Shown: in pieces, positions 40,104-52,050 of the stretch
Layout of the letters: the number at the start of each line of letters is the position of its first letter
Position numbering within the stretch: position 1 is the first letter of the stretch
Source: Hyperoodon ampullatus
Taxonomy: Eukaryota > Chordata > Mammalia > Artiodactyla > Ziphiidae
Assembly: GCA_949752795.1 (NCBI GenBank)
Contig: OX457070.1
Span: 38,345,185-38,409,184 of the forward strand
Direction: 5' to 3'
DNA length: 64,000 nt
Position numbers and translations under genes: made by a program
The notes under the pieces: generated by a model
Database searches by the model: none
Seen by the model: the letters and a program-made list of their open reading frames with translations, nothing else
Told to the model about the DNA's origin: nothing

Positions 40104-42092
40104 AACAATTAAAAGGTGCAATATGATTAATTCAGAAGTGAGAGACATGAACCGTAGGCATATGAAGGAAGACAATGCCTCTGGGACCCACAAAGATGTT
40201 GGGCTTTTAGTTGGTCGTCAAAAGCAGGCTGGGATTGAGATGATAAAGAGAAAGGATGAGGCAAACCACTTCAAGGCAGTGCTGTGGTGCTTGGAGGGCA
40301 ATGGCTAGACCAGTAAGGCAGGAAGAGAAGGGTTGTCTATGAAAATCATGGAAAGTAAGGTTGGAAACTAATTTGGAGCCATTTTATGGAGCACCCTTAA
40401 TGACAGGCTTAAGGGGGTTGTATTATAGTCAGTAAAAAGGTTTTCAAAATCATGTCCATAGAAAAGGTTTAAGAAGAGTGTGGCAGGGTATGGAATGGAT
40501 TGACGGTGAATGCAAAGGAGACCAAGAGACCAGTAAGAAGTGATCCTTGAAAGTGCTGGCAATTTCCTAGAGGAAGGGCTCTGCTATGAGTATAGTATTT
40601 GGGTCAAATTATGTAGTCATCCTCATCACATTCAAGCAGACAATGACCACATTGTTCAATGGTATATCTAAATTCCCCCCTTGCCTTAGTCTAGACCTGT
40701 TCCAGACTGTCTGTGGAAGCCCACAAAATGTCTTCCTTATATGTTGACTGCTGCTAGAAGCCCACCCAATGAAGAGCCTAAAGATGAAGACCTTGAGGCT
40801 CAAGCAGGTCAGTTAGTTCCTAGAGATGGACCATGTTTATAATACAAAGGGAAAACATCATGTCTCATGAAGCATTTAGTACTTTACCATCGTCTCAAGC
40901 ACAATGATAAACTCAACTCAAAAAAGAACAGAAAGCTACAAGAGTAGGCTCCAAGGATTTTCCTTTTCAGGGGGGAAGATTTACAGATTTTTTAATCCTC
41001 TTGACTCCTTGTAAAAGTTATATTATGTTGCTTTTTTCTTTGCAGCATGCTTGTTGATACATGCTATATCCTGTAATAATATGATTTTATTGTCATTTGG
41101 CCACAAAATTAGATGAATTTCATAATGAAGGCATGAATTAGAAGTAAGCAAGCATGTTTACCCAGAATCAGAGAAATGTTCTCTGTATAAAGTAAGGCTG
41201 AGCAGGCTGGGGCTTCACTCTCTTGGAGTTTACATTTCAAAAACAGAGACCTTTGTATTTTTGTTTTGCAGTCATATAATCTGGTATCCTTCCATGCCTC
41301 ATGTCCCCTGCCTATCTGTTCCTTCTGGAAGCAAGACTGGTCTATGACTGTCTGGTGTCATAAATCAGGACATTTAAGGCACATAAAGAATACTTTTTGG
41401 CACTGGCTTCCAAATTCTCCCTTTCACCCTTGAGTTTCTCCCAGAACCCCCTTCCCACTCCTGTGACCTGTCCACAGCCGCAAGCCCCAGCCCTGGACCC
41501 ACCCCTCAGGAGGATCGTCAGGATGTAAATACATGCTAAGTGAATGGCCAGGAGATTCCCAAAGGGTTCAAAACACATGGAAACATTCCCCTGAGGTGTG
41601 AAAACATTTTGATATTACCAGTATGGCCTATATCTCCCCTCCCACTGAAATAAAGTATAACTGAAAAAGTTAAGTGTTCCCTACAGACCTTGATGGGGGA
41701 CAGGGAGGAAAGTAAGGCCTCTGCGAGATGCAGCCTGTGGAGCAGAGGACGAATCTCCCTTCTCCAGCTCGGTATCCCCGCTTCCATGTCCGCGCCTCAG
41801 CAGAATGATATGTATACTTGGTTAGGAAACACAAGGGGCCAAACAACTGTTTAATGTAATAGTTTGCATATAATCGCTCTTTCCATTTTCCCTGGGAGTC
41901 AGAATTACGGTGTCTGTACAGGAAGCATGTACATATGTACAGTTTCACCTCTAATTCCTTATGTATACACCTGTTTACAACATATGCATATTCATATCTT
42001 GTGTGTGCTGCCTGTCCACACACAGCCAGACAGGAAAGCACCCCTTGTCTGTAATGACTATGATGATCTCAAGGACATTATTGGGCTTTGAT

Positions 42093-42300
42093 TTTTTTTT
42101 TTTTTTTGCGGTACACGGGCCTCTCACTGCTGTGGCCTCTCCCATTGCGGAGCACAGGCTCCAGACGTGCTGGCTCAGTGGCCATGGCTCATGGGCCCAG
42201 CTGCTCCGCGGCATGTGGGATCTTCCCGGACCGGGGCACGAACCTGTGTCCCCTGCATCGGCAGGCGGACTCTCAACCACTGCTCCACCAGGGAAGCCCC
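42093..42300 (-). mobile_element. CHR-type SINE
   Basis: It is a short form with a poly-T tail. The duplication GGGCTTTGAT is at 42083-42092 and 42301-42310. The head ends CAGGGAAGCCCC. Confidence 0.92.
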
Positions 42301-43283
42301 GGGCTTTGATCTTTGATATTCATCACGCCCAGGTTTCTAGAGTCTTATCTTCAGAAATTGTATTCGCTCTGGGCTTCCACCTTTCTTCTTCTGGAGTTAA
42401 ACGTCAAGGCGACAAAGCTGGGCTAGAGAAGCTTGGTTTATCCTTTCCAGGCCTAAGGAGTCATTGTGTCTACAGAACAGATGTGGGATGGGCAGGAGCG
42501 GAGTAAACCTATCCCGTCTCCTACTGGAAATCACATTTAATTCTGACCCAAGGGGCCTCTGTGCTGCAAATGGAGAGGTAATTAAGCCTCCAGACTCTGA
42601 GCTTTTTGGGGTGAGAGGGCTTAGTTTTTCATATATACATCCAGTATATTTTTGAAGAGCAGAGGGTGGGGGTCAGAAAGTCTTAGGAAGCCTTGAAGAG
42701 AACGGAAGCAAGATGACAGGTGTTGGGCGTATTGCCGTTAGGTGGCACGGATAAATAGAACACATATTTAAAAATTCATTCCTGCTTTAAAAAGCTCAAA
42801 GAATTCTACCAGCGTTCTGGGTGGTGTGACAGAGGAATGGGGACACTGACTTGCACGGTGAGGGCTCACGTGAGGGAGTGGAGGCTGGAATGTTCCTCCT
42901 GCTATCATTATTATTTTAAAAAAATATGATGAAGCAGAAAAGTTTCACCTGCAGAGACCAGAAGTGAGACCTCGAAGGACAGGAGCCCTCCTCTGGTAAC
43001 CATATTTGGTTGTTAACCAACACAGCCAAGGTCGTGGAGCCCAGTGACCTAGAGGGAGATGGCTGAGGTATCCAGTCCCTAGGAGCAGTCCCCCCGGGGA
43101 GTGTCGGTCCCATTTCAACCACTGCCGGCAAGGAACATTCCACTTGCTATCGCTCTGTGTTGATTCAGACCTTGCCTTCTGGGTGTGTGGCTGCAGTAGA
43201 GCTTGTAAAGTCTGAAGCAAGCGAGAGGACTTAAGATTTCCATGTAGGAATGTTGACACCTTCCAGGGACACAGAGAGCATGT

Positions 43284-43284
<1 letters not shown>

Positions 43285-43314
<30 letters not shown>
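43285..43314 (+). repeat. (GT)15 microsatellite
   Basis: An uninterrupted GT run of 15 units, likely length-polymorphic. Confidence 0.95.
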
Positions 43315-43315
<1 letters not shown>

Positions 43316-44825
43316 AGGCTCATACAGAGGGTGGGGGTCACTCCCTCACTCCCCCCAACTATGTTAGCACTGGTGAAGCGAAAGTTGCCCCTGTACACTG
43401 CAAACCCTCCCCTTTCACCACACACTTTAGGAACCAAGCCGAGAGAACTCTCTAGCATGGGCACCCTTAGTTTTTTTTTTTTTGATGGGCCAAGCTTACA
43501 GTTTTCAAAGTGCTATGACAGGATGGTTGCAAAAATAAAAAGCTAGTGAAAGCTTAGTCACAATATTTCTATAGCTGGCAATCAAAAGATCATATTGCAC
43601 GCAACTTGTAAAATCATCATAGAGAAATTATGCATTTTCCAGAATACCTTATTCCCTTCTGTGTATTAAACATTACTTTAATATTCTGGTGACAATGTTT
43701 TATAATTAATCTAAATGTAAGGGAATGAACACACCAGAGATTATGTCTCAGTGCAAAGAGGTGAAAAGGCTTTTCTGCAGGGGCAGACCGGATTACTGAC
43801 TCAACTCCTTCCACTTAAGAGCAGCCATGGATGTCACTGAGGCTAATATCCCGTCCCATCCTCCAGTGAATGCAAACATTCTGTACACTTTGGGGAGCAA
43901 AACCCTTTCTCTCATAAGGGTGTTAATGTTAACACAGAAGAAAAGCATTTTAAAACTTGCATTAGTTCATAGACTTATATTGAACTCATGAGGGGAATCT
44001 AGCCCCAGAGAGATAAAAACTAAAGAGCTGAGACATAAACCAGTATGATAACATCCTTATTATAAGATGCAAATTGAGGGACCCGATTCACTAAAACACA
44101 TGTTACTGGTATTTAATTTTGCTTGTGGGAGTATATCAGAAGCTGGCCTATGCCTTTTGCACAATCTACTTAAAAGGAGGGCGAGTAACTTTAGCTATTA
44201 AAAAAAAAGTGATAAAGAAGCACAGGGCAAGCCAAGACTGAGAGAGAATTGTGAGGATGTAATTTAAGTGTCACTGTACATAGCTTTCTTTCCTGGCTTG
44301 GGCTTAGAGGTACAACACTGGCATGGGAAGGCAAGTGGGGCTGCGTTCCTGGGTGGGGAGCCCGGGTTCTCAGCAGGGCGGTGGAATGGGCTAGCCAAGC
44401 CAGTAGGGAGGGAGCTTCTGTGGGTGGGGGCCAGAAGAGGCAGGCCCACGCCCAGTGGTCATCGCAGGAACTTCACTCACGATAGCATGGTTGTGAGCCT
44501 GTGGTTTGGAGCAGAGAAGATGTACTTCCCTGTGAGAAACAGGTCAGTTCCTCTTTCCTCGGGTGGCACAAACAGCCTGCAGGGTGTACTTGGACTTCCT
44601 GCCACTGCTTCCAGCCGCCCCCGCCCCCCCCACCCAGGCGGTGAATTATGCTTCCCTCTCAAGCTGACATTGTGAAGTTGTACCCCGCATCTCCCAGGTG
44701 GCCATTCCTGTGGGTATCAATAGACGGGAAAACTGGTCCTCAGCTCTCCCCTCCTCTTACCACCTTCCTCACCTGGGGGCTCTTCAGGAAGGGATCTCTC
44801 CCCTCAAGACTCAAAGTGCCATCAG

Positions 44826-45180
44826 TGGATCAAAGTGCTGTCACAGAGACTGGGCATCACCTGGGAGTCCATTAGAAATACACAACCTACAGATCCTCCC
44901 CAGAGATACTGAGTCGTGTTCTGCATTAACTTTTTTTTTTTTTTTTGCGGTACACGGGCCTCTCACTGCTGTGGCCTCTCCCGTTGTGGAGCACAGGCTC
45001 CGGACGCGCAGGCTCAGCGGCCATGGCTCACAGGCCCAGCTGCTCCGTGGCATGTGGGATCCTCCCGGACCGGGCCACGAACCCGCGTCCCCTGCATTGG
45101 CAGGCGGACCCCCAACCACTGCGCCACCAGGGAAGCCCCTGCATTAACTTTTGAGAAGTATGGTCAAGCCCATGCTCTGA
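44826..45180. mobile_element. MER5-like fossil split by a SINE
   Basis: The left part (gggcatcacctgggagtcc, ccccagagatactgagtc) and the right part (ttttgagaagtatggtc) read as one MER5-like element after removal of the SINE at 44935-45138 and one duplication copy. Confidence 0.55.
44935..45138 (-). mobile_element. CHR-type SINE inserted in a MER5-like element
   Basis: It is a short form. The duplication CTGCATTAACTTTT is at 44921-44934 and 45139-45152. Flanks on both sides resemble one MER5-type element, so the SINE is the younger insertion. Confidence 0.93.
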
Positions 45181-45868
45181 CCTATTGCATGAGCCCCTCA
45201 TTTTGCATCTACCATTTAGGGTTTGTATAATGAAGAAAGGTTCCTCCAAACATTTATTTGTGTGTGTGGGGGGAGGGGCTGGAAGAGTCAAATCTATGTG
45301 ATTAGAAGGAAAAAATATCATAGAAAGCATAGGGATAAATTGGAGGTTGTCAGGGCACAAGCATGACACACTGTTAAATACTACCTTAGATACCATTGAG
45401 GTCACCTTGATGTTGGCTGAAGATGGAACGGGCGTCCAGCCCGTGGGGGAACGGAGGGTCCGTTGAGGGGATACATTTGCTCTGAGAGTGTTGGCTGAAG
45501 CTCTAGAAGAAGCTTTGGACATAAGGGTGGTTTGCCCCTGCCTAGCCCTCTCCAGAAATATGCTGTCAGCAGCCTCCTTGAGAGCAGAAGTTAGGGAGAC
45601 AGGGAGGCGGGGCAATGGGTGGAGGACAGGGAACCCCCAGGCCACCTTAGATGATTAAACTTGCTGACCCCAAGGCTGGCCAGGTAAGCTTTCAATGATT
45701 TTAGGGGCTTCTTCGGCTAACTCTGCTCCCACTAACTTGCCAATGCCTGAAATTCCTTTAATAAGATGAAAATCCTTTCGTAACACAATTAGGAGAGAAA
45801 ATGCTTACACTGCAAAGTCTGGGTTGAGGTAACACTTAAGTGTGAATGAGTTGAAGAATAACCAGCCA

Positions 45869-46206
45869 GGACTTCCCTGGTGGTTCAGTGGTTAAGAATC
45901 CACCTGCCAATGCAGGGGCATGGGTTCAAGCTCTGGTCCGGGAAGACCCCACATCCCACATGCCACGGAGCAACTAAGCCCATGCGCCACAACTACTGAG
46001 CCTGAGCTCTAGAGCCCACGAGCCACAACTACTGAAGCTCGCACGCCTAGGGCCCATGCTCCACAGCAAGAGAAGCCACTGCAATGAGAAGCCTGCGCGC
46101 CACAGCGAAGAGTAGCCCTCGCTCGCCACAACTAGAGAAAGACCGCGTGCAGCAACGAAGACCCAACACAGCCAATAAATAAATAAATAAATATATTTTA
46201 AAAAAA
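45869..46206 (+). mobile_element. Long CHR-type SINE with BovB-like tail
   Basis: The head GGACTTCCCTGGTGGTTCAG, repeat-rich body and tail gaagacccaacacagcc followed by (AATA)n are all visible. The duplication AAGAATAACCAGCCA is at 45854-45868 and 46207-46221. Confidence 0.93.
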
Positions 46207-47244
46207 AAGAATAACCAGCCAATCAATCCTCAAGTCTGGACAGGTAAAGAGATGGGCCTGTCTTGGTTTGGCTGGGTCGACAGACTCAACTAAACTCAAC
46301 TAAAACAGAGAAGAGGGCTGGGTGCAGAACATGAAATTTGAAGATTCCACTCTTAGCTGTGAGTGGGGCCCAGTTTACTTCACCCTGAGCAAGAGGAGTG
46401 GAAGCATCTAAGGAAGTATTTTAGTCTTGCAGCTGCAAAGGCACAGCACAACTTTGCATTATTCAATGATGGTTTTGTTTTTTGTTTTTAAACCCAGGTT
46501 ATTTCATATACCAGGAGTTTGTCTCCTAGGGCTTTATTAATTGGAGCATTACATTTAAATGTCTTATCTCTCCACTTGTCCCTGTCCCACAGTTGCACCT
46601 TTCCCTGGAGCAAGCACAGTGCCTGCATATAATTCGCTGTAGAGATGCCCAGATGTAAGTGGCCCTTTGGAAGGGCCAGCAAGACCTTCAGTGGGATAAT
46701 TTACTCTTCCAGGATGGATTTTACTCATTGTGTTATCAACAGGACAGCCCACGTGCATCCAGGTCTCTGGAGTGAGTACCTTGTTCTTTTCTTCTATTTT
46801 TTAAAATCAAAGAGGATAATTTTCATGAGGCTCTCAAAGTTCAGATTACACCATCAGATTGATCTAAGTGCTTTCAGATGCGCAGGGGATTGACGAAGGC
46901 GTGGGGATGGGATCGTTAATGAATGCTTTCAAATGTGCAGATTAAAATGCTCATGATTTTCCCATAGTTCAGATCCAGGCTCTAGCCTCAGTTTCCTGTT
47001 TGGTCTTTGAGGATCCATCTCTCCAGGTGCTTCCTTTGGAAAGGAGAGCCCCAGGTGCTTGACTCTGCAGTGTGGGATCAGAAGGAATGATTGCTGAGCA
47101 CCTGAGAGAAATGTTTAAATGATAGCAGCGAATTGCTGGGGAAGCAGCCCCAGGTTTTTGGAGGAGGCACAAGTAGTTCATGAAGGTCTGTAATTCTGTT
47201 TAGATTCCCAGTCATTTTCTTATTACTGTTACCACTGCATTTGT

Positions 47245-47440
47245 GTAACTATTGGCCTACAAAACAGTTCACAAGCATTCTCTCATTTGATGCTCACAGT
47301 AGCCCTGTAATATGTTACAAGCAGGACACATGCTGTTACCTCCATTTCATGGACTGGAAAACTGAGGCTCAGAGCTGTTTGATCACACAGCTAGTTAGAA
47401 GTCAAGTCAGGTCCCAGGGTCGACGTTTCAGTACCATGTG
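47245..47440 (-). repeat. MIR
   Basis: The phrases cattctctcatttgatgctc, tggaaaactgaggctcagag and gatcacacagctagttag fit MIR well. Confidence 0.7.
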
Positions 47441-47589
47441 AGGATGGCATAAAGTGAGATCTGTAGACCACTGTTTCTCTGATGAGTTCAAGTTCTCTGC
47501 TTTGCTTCTTCCTCCCTCCAAGGCAATAAGTTGGTTCAGTGTCCTCTCCTGGAACAAACTTTGGAAGCATCTCATCAGTGCTAGGTAGC

Positions 47590-48165
47590 TATGATTTGGT
47601 CCAGCAGTTCTACTCCTCTGTATATATCCAGAAGAATTGAAAGCAGGGACTCAGATATCTGTACATCCATGTTCATAGCAGTATTACTCATCATGGCTAA
47701 AAAGTGGAAACGACCCAAGTGTCCATCAGGAGATGAATTGATAAACAAAATGTGTTATGTACACACAATAGACTACTGTTCAGCCATAGAAAGAAATGAA
47801 ATTTTGACACAGGCTACAGTGTGGATGGACCTTGAAAACATTATGCTTAGTGAAACAAGGCAGTTACAGAAGGACAAGCATTGTATGATTCCGCTTATAT
47901 GAGGTACCTACAACAGGCAACATCATAGAGACAGAAAGCAGAATACAAGTTACCAAGGGCTGTGGCGAGGGGAGAGAGGAGTTGTTTAATGGGCACAGAG
48001 TTTAGATTGGAGATGATGAACAAATTCTGGAGATGGATGGTGGTGAAGGGTCCACAGAATTGTAAATGTAGTTAATGCCGCTGCATTGTACACTTACACG
48101 TGGTTAAAATGATAAAGATTAAATATTATGTTATATCTATTTTACCACAATAAAGAAAAACTTTT
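47590..48165 (+). mobile_element. 5'-truncated L1, ORF2 C-terminal remnant and 3' end
   Basis: The translation at 47591-47902 matches the L1 ORF2 C-terminal region (KKWKRPKCPSGDELINKMCY, then the MDLENIMLSE area), but only this small part survives and the element cannot be functional. It ends in an AATAAAG-containing 3' UTR followed by an A/CAA-rich tail (48198-48240). Confidence 0.85.
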
Positions 48166-48283
48166 AAAAAAGCAGGCAAACAAAACCCAAATATAAAACA
48201 ACAACAACAACAACAAACAACAACAACAAAATAAGAAGAAGTAAAAGAGGAGGCAAGGCAAGCAGAGAAAGCACAGGGTAAAC

Positions 48284-48606
48284 CAGGGTTCCCCAATCCC
48301 TGGTCCGTGGCCTGTTAGGAACTGGGCTACACAGCAGGAAGTGAGCGGCAGGCCAGCGAAGCTTCATCTGTATTAACAGCTGCTCCCCATCGCTCGCATT
48401 ACCGCTGAGCTCTGCCTCCTGTCAGCATTATGGTGAGTTGTATAAGTATTGCATTATATATTACTGTGTAATAATAATCGAAATAAAGTGCACAATAAAC
48501 GTAATGCACATGAATCATCCCGAAACCATCCCCCCACCCCCGAGTCCATGGAAAAATTGTCTTCCACAAAATCGATCCCTGGTGCCAAAAAGGTTGGGGA
48601 CCGCTG
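48284..48606. mobile_element. Non-autonomous hAT-type DNA transposon fossil
   Basis: Terminal inverted repeats are CAGGGTTCCCCAA on the left and TTGGGGACCGCTG on the right. They are flanked by a decayed 8-bp duplication (GGGTAAAC and CGGTAAAG, sharing GGTAAA). The interior (cctgttaggaactgggc, gaaaccatcccccc) is familiar from a MER1-group element with a central deletion. I do not assign a family name. Confidence 0.75.
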
Positions 48607-49688
48607 CGGTAAAGGGCAGGGCTGGTGTGGGAGACACAGTGGCATGGAAATGGAAGAGGGCAGAAGGAAAGGAAAGTGCCCAGAAGCAAGTGCTCGACCC
48701 AGGGGTCTGCAGCCTGTGGAGGCAGGAGGGTGATCTCTGGGGCCTGAGTCTACTGCACGAAACCATCCCAGACAGGTTCCACCAGAGGAGGGCTGGTTTT
48801 CTTTTACTACGAGAGAGTGTGCCTGGAGCCCTGGGGCGGGATCACCTCCCTGGGGTGGGAGAAGTGTCCATTTCCAGTTTATTTATGTGTTTTATCCCAA
48901 GAGTGGGATAAATGGCTGTGAAACCGACCTGATATTTATGGCCATTTTAAGGCTGGTGGTTGATATGAGTGCTTTCTAGACGAACTGCGCCCTCAGAGCC
49001 ATTTGCTTTGGTAGACTATTTCTGTTGGAGAGGAGACTGGGAAAAATCATCAGATTTCCTGCTTGCTGCTCCCTCTAATTGTATTCTCACCTTTGAATAA
49101 TTTCTGAGAATTAAGGAAGCGTAAGAAGTGGGGCCTCTTCAAGTTATGGGGGCATTCCAAAGACAGGTAAAATGTACTCTACTGGGGCCGGGCTCTTTAC
49201 TGTTAGTTTGTGAAATCTACTTTTACCATTCTAAAAGTTTCATGTTGCCCATACTACCCGTTAGGAAAAGTAGAAGATCAGGCTTTCAGAGATGTGCTCG
49301 GGCTGGATCAGGGAAGAGAGATTCTAAATCACACCTGGTCTGTTAATTTGTGTGGTCATTTCTTTTTTATTTAGAATTCCCTCTTTTTTTGCCTTTAAGC
49401 CACAGGTATAATCACAGCCTTTGCCCAAAGAACTCCCCACCTGTCAGACCCTGAAGGTTCAAGTCTGTGGACAGAAGAGGTGTGAGTACTGAGCTAAAAC
49501 GGAACATGGGCAAGAGTTTTGTCTGGTCACCACTGGGCTTTAAGAACTTGAAGGCCAAGAACTGGCCTCAAAAACAAAGGAGTGGTGATAATTTTGTAAT
49601 GTATAAAAATATCGAATCACTATGTTTTGCACCTGGAAAAAAGAAAAAAGATGAGGCAAAGTCAATATATGCTTTAAAAAGGTATAAA

Positions 49689-49714
49689 ACACACACACAC
49701 ACACACACACACAC
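49689..49714 (+). repeat. (AC)13 microsatellite
   Basis: An uninterrupted AC run of 13 units followed by gcgtatataat. Confidence 0.95.
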
Positions 49715-50169
49715 GCGTATATAATAATTCCTTCTCATATTCTTAGAGCCACAAAAAAAAAAAAAAAAAAAGCAAAGGAACTGAAGGGACTTGAAGTTAC
49801 ATTCTGAGACCAAGGCAAAAGACCCCACATCTTGGGATCTTGCTGTAACCTGCTTTCAGGTGGTATTCAGCATGCATTTGCTTGGTGATGGAGGCAGATG
49901 ATTGGAATTTGTTTTTCGCCAAATGATTTCATTGTCTGAGTCCTGAGCCCTGGTCAAATCTTCTTCCCTTTTTATCTTATTTATAAAAACATCAATTGGT
50001 ACAGGCTGGGCTTAACTGCAAGAGAATTTAAGCAGGAGGAGAGCCTAATTCATACAAACTACCTAGTAAATCTGGGACTTCTCTGAAAGGATTCCAAATA
50101 AATGTATTTGTCTGGGAGGAGGGCAAGGAAGTAATTATATTATTACTAATAATGTAATGAGAAAATCGT

Positions 50170-50335
50170 ACCTTTGAAAACTATTTTTACCTTTGTTGAA
50201 GAGTTTTCTCATTTTGTCCCCATGCTACCCAGGTATTGCCATTAGCCTCATTTCTCCAGTGAGTAACCTGAGGCACAGAGAAGTCCAGTGGTTTGTTAGG
50301 GGCCACAGAACTGGTTAGGAGAATAGGCAGGGATT
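50170..50335 (-). repeat. MIR fragment
   Basis: The phrases ttgccattagcctcatttc, cctgaggcacagagaagtcc and ggggccacagaactggttag fit MIR. It lies just upstream of the CpG-rich block. Confidence 0.6.
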
Positions 50336-50646
50336 AGGACTCATCCTGCAGACTTTCCCTGCGGCTTTTAATCTTGTCCTTTCTGGACATGCCCACTCCT
50401 GGCTTTCGACTCATGCTAGGCGCTTGGTGAGATAAGTGTTGGATACAGTGTGATGTGTCGGGTAGGGGGTGGCTCCTGAAAGTGCTAACGTGCTCAGGCT
50501 GCCATGGTGAGGTGATGGGAATTGAGGACAGACCCGTTCCTGGAGGGAGAATTGTGAGCACCGGGGTTATGATACTGATCTGCGGTTCTCAGTGATTCCC
50601 TTTGTTATAGACCCTTTTGAGTTGGGCCCCATGAAGGGTCCTCCTA

Positions 50647-51062
50647 CCTTCTATTGGTCTAGCCAATAGAAGGAGACGGAGTTTAGTTCAGAAGTTTTGT
50701 TCTTTGATTCGAGAACGGAGAGGTGCAAGCTCAGGCTCTAGAGCACATACTCCGCCCAAAAGGCCATGGGCGGGGCTGCTTTGTAGGGATCTCGTCAGCG
50801 GGGGGCGGGGCGGAGTTCTCCCAGGGCTGGCGCACCTGCGCTGATCCCGGCTCCAGATCTCTGGGCGGGGTGCAGCATCTCGGCACTCGGTCTGCTGCCG
50901 CCATCTTGAATTGAGTGTCGTGTGCAGCGCTTCGCCGGCCGAGCTGAGGTGTTGCAGTCGTTTCCTACTGGGAGCTCCGGTTTGAAGGGCCCGGTACAAG
51001 GCCTCTCTACACGCAGCCCACTTTGAGCAAGTGAAACTGGACGAAGCACAAAGGAAAACAAG
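50647..51062 (+). promoter_or_regulatory. CpG-rich promoter-like block, possible first exon of an unannotated transcript
   Basis: Roughly 25 CpGs occur in about 300 bases, far above the surroundings. Upstream is a perfect inverted repeat CCTTCTATTGG-tctag-CCAATAGAAGG (50647-50673) that places two CCAAT boxes back to back. GC boxes follow at 50768-50776, 50802-50811 and 50863-50870. A YY1-type GCCGCCATCTTG is at 50897-50908, a motif typical of positions just downstream of a start site. A donor-like AAG|gttaga is at 51063. No long open frame is present. It lies about 18 kb downstream of BCL11A exon 5. Alternatives are a solo LTR or a retroposed promoter fragment. I see no LTR ends. Confidence 0.5.
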
Positions 51063-51330
51063 GTTAGACGTTATTTTATTACCCAGCTTCTATTTTTATT
51101 TCCCAGGAATTGTTCATGGGGGCTTTGCCGGTGACACATGCAGGCTGAGAGAGCAGGTGCATTTACGTACCACCTGCAGCCTCTGGGCTACCTCTGGGCC
51201 TGGCCAGCTCCTACCTCTTACCTCTAAGAGGGCAGGCAGCTTGCTCCATCACCCCTGAAGTTTCAAATGCCTTCTTTTAAAGTTACTGTACTGGTCGGGA
51301 CAGCAAAGCCATTTCCTTCAGAAGGCCTTT

Positions 51331-51543
51331 TTTTGTTTGTTTGTTTGTTTGCGGTACGCGGGCCTCTCATTGTTGTGGCCTCTCCCGTTGTGGAGCACAG
51401 GCTCCGGACACGCAGGCTCAGCGGCCATGGCTCACGGGCCCAGCCGCTCCGCGGCATGTGGGATCTTCCCGGACCGGGGCACGAACCTGTGTCCCCTGCA
51501 TCGGCAGGCGGACTCTCAACCACTGCGCCACCAGGAAAGCCCT
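51331..51543 (-). mobile_element. CHR-type SINE with A-rich tracts on both ends
   Basis: It is a short form. The duplication AGAAGGCCTTT is at 51320-51330 and 51559-51569. Between the head (ending at about 51542) and the right copy lie about 16 extra T/GTTT-rich bases that resemble the element's own tail. That is unusual for a simple insertion. Confidence 0.9.
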
Positions 51544-51909
51544 GTTTGTTTGTTTTTTAGAAGGCCTTTGTTTTAACATTCTCAGATTATCTAGGAGGAG
51601 TCATTAGTCTCCTTTCCCCAGATGGATTCGTTTGTCAGATTTTGTACATCTCACTTTATTCAAGAAGGAAGGAGTCTGCCCTTGAGAATACATGGTGCTG
51701 GGAAGTCAGCTGAGACAAGCCTGGAGGCTGCAGGGCGATGGGCTATGGAGGGTGGCAGCCACACGAAGGCTACCCGGGCAGACAGCTTGGAGGCCAGGCC
51801 GGCAGCACTGAAGGCAACATCCCTGGACCTCACAAGCGATCCCACTGGAATGTGTGCCGGGGGAGGGGCTGCTGGGGACGCCTTCAGGCCGGGTGTTTGG
51901 TGGCGCAGT

Positions 51910-52050
51910 GCTGGATTCAGAGCCGAGACACCTGGGCTCTAGTCCCTGCTCTTTCAGTTCATTTTCTTCTCTGGGCCTTAGTTTCCTCATCTGTAAAATG
52001 ACTAGATGAATTCCAAAATCACTTCTGACTCTAAGATTCTATGTGACTCT
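51910..52050 (+). repeat. MIR
   Basis: The phrases gacacctgggctctagtcc, ccttagtttcctcatctgta and tcacttctgactctaagatt fit MIR closely. Confidence 0.75.

Larger units (their letters stand above)
40121..50646. other. Intergenic sequence with SINEs, L1 and hAT relics
   Basis: No gene was recognised. CHR SINEs at 42.1, 44.9 and 45.9 kb, a truncated L1, a hAT relic, MIRs and two dinucleotide runs account for much of it. Short open frames here are repeat-derived or unsupported. Confidence 0.75.

Noticed and set aside
45028..45645. 205-codon antisense frame
   Set aside because: About a third is the CHR SINE and the rest shows no domain. SINE-derived frames recur at every copy in the window.
48284..48606. 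Processed pseudogene
   Set aside because: Terminal inverted repeats and an 8-bp duplication identify a DNA transposon instead.
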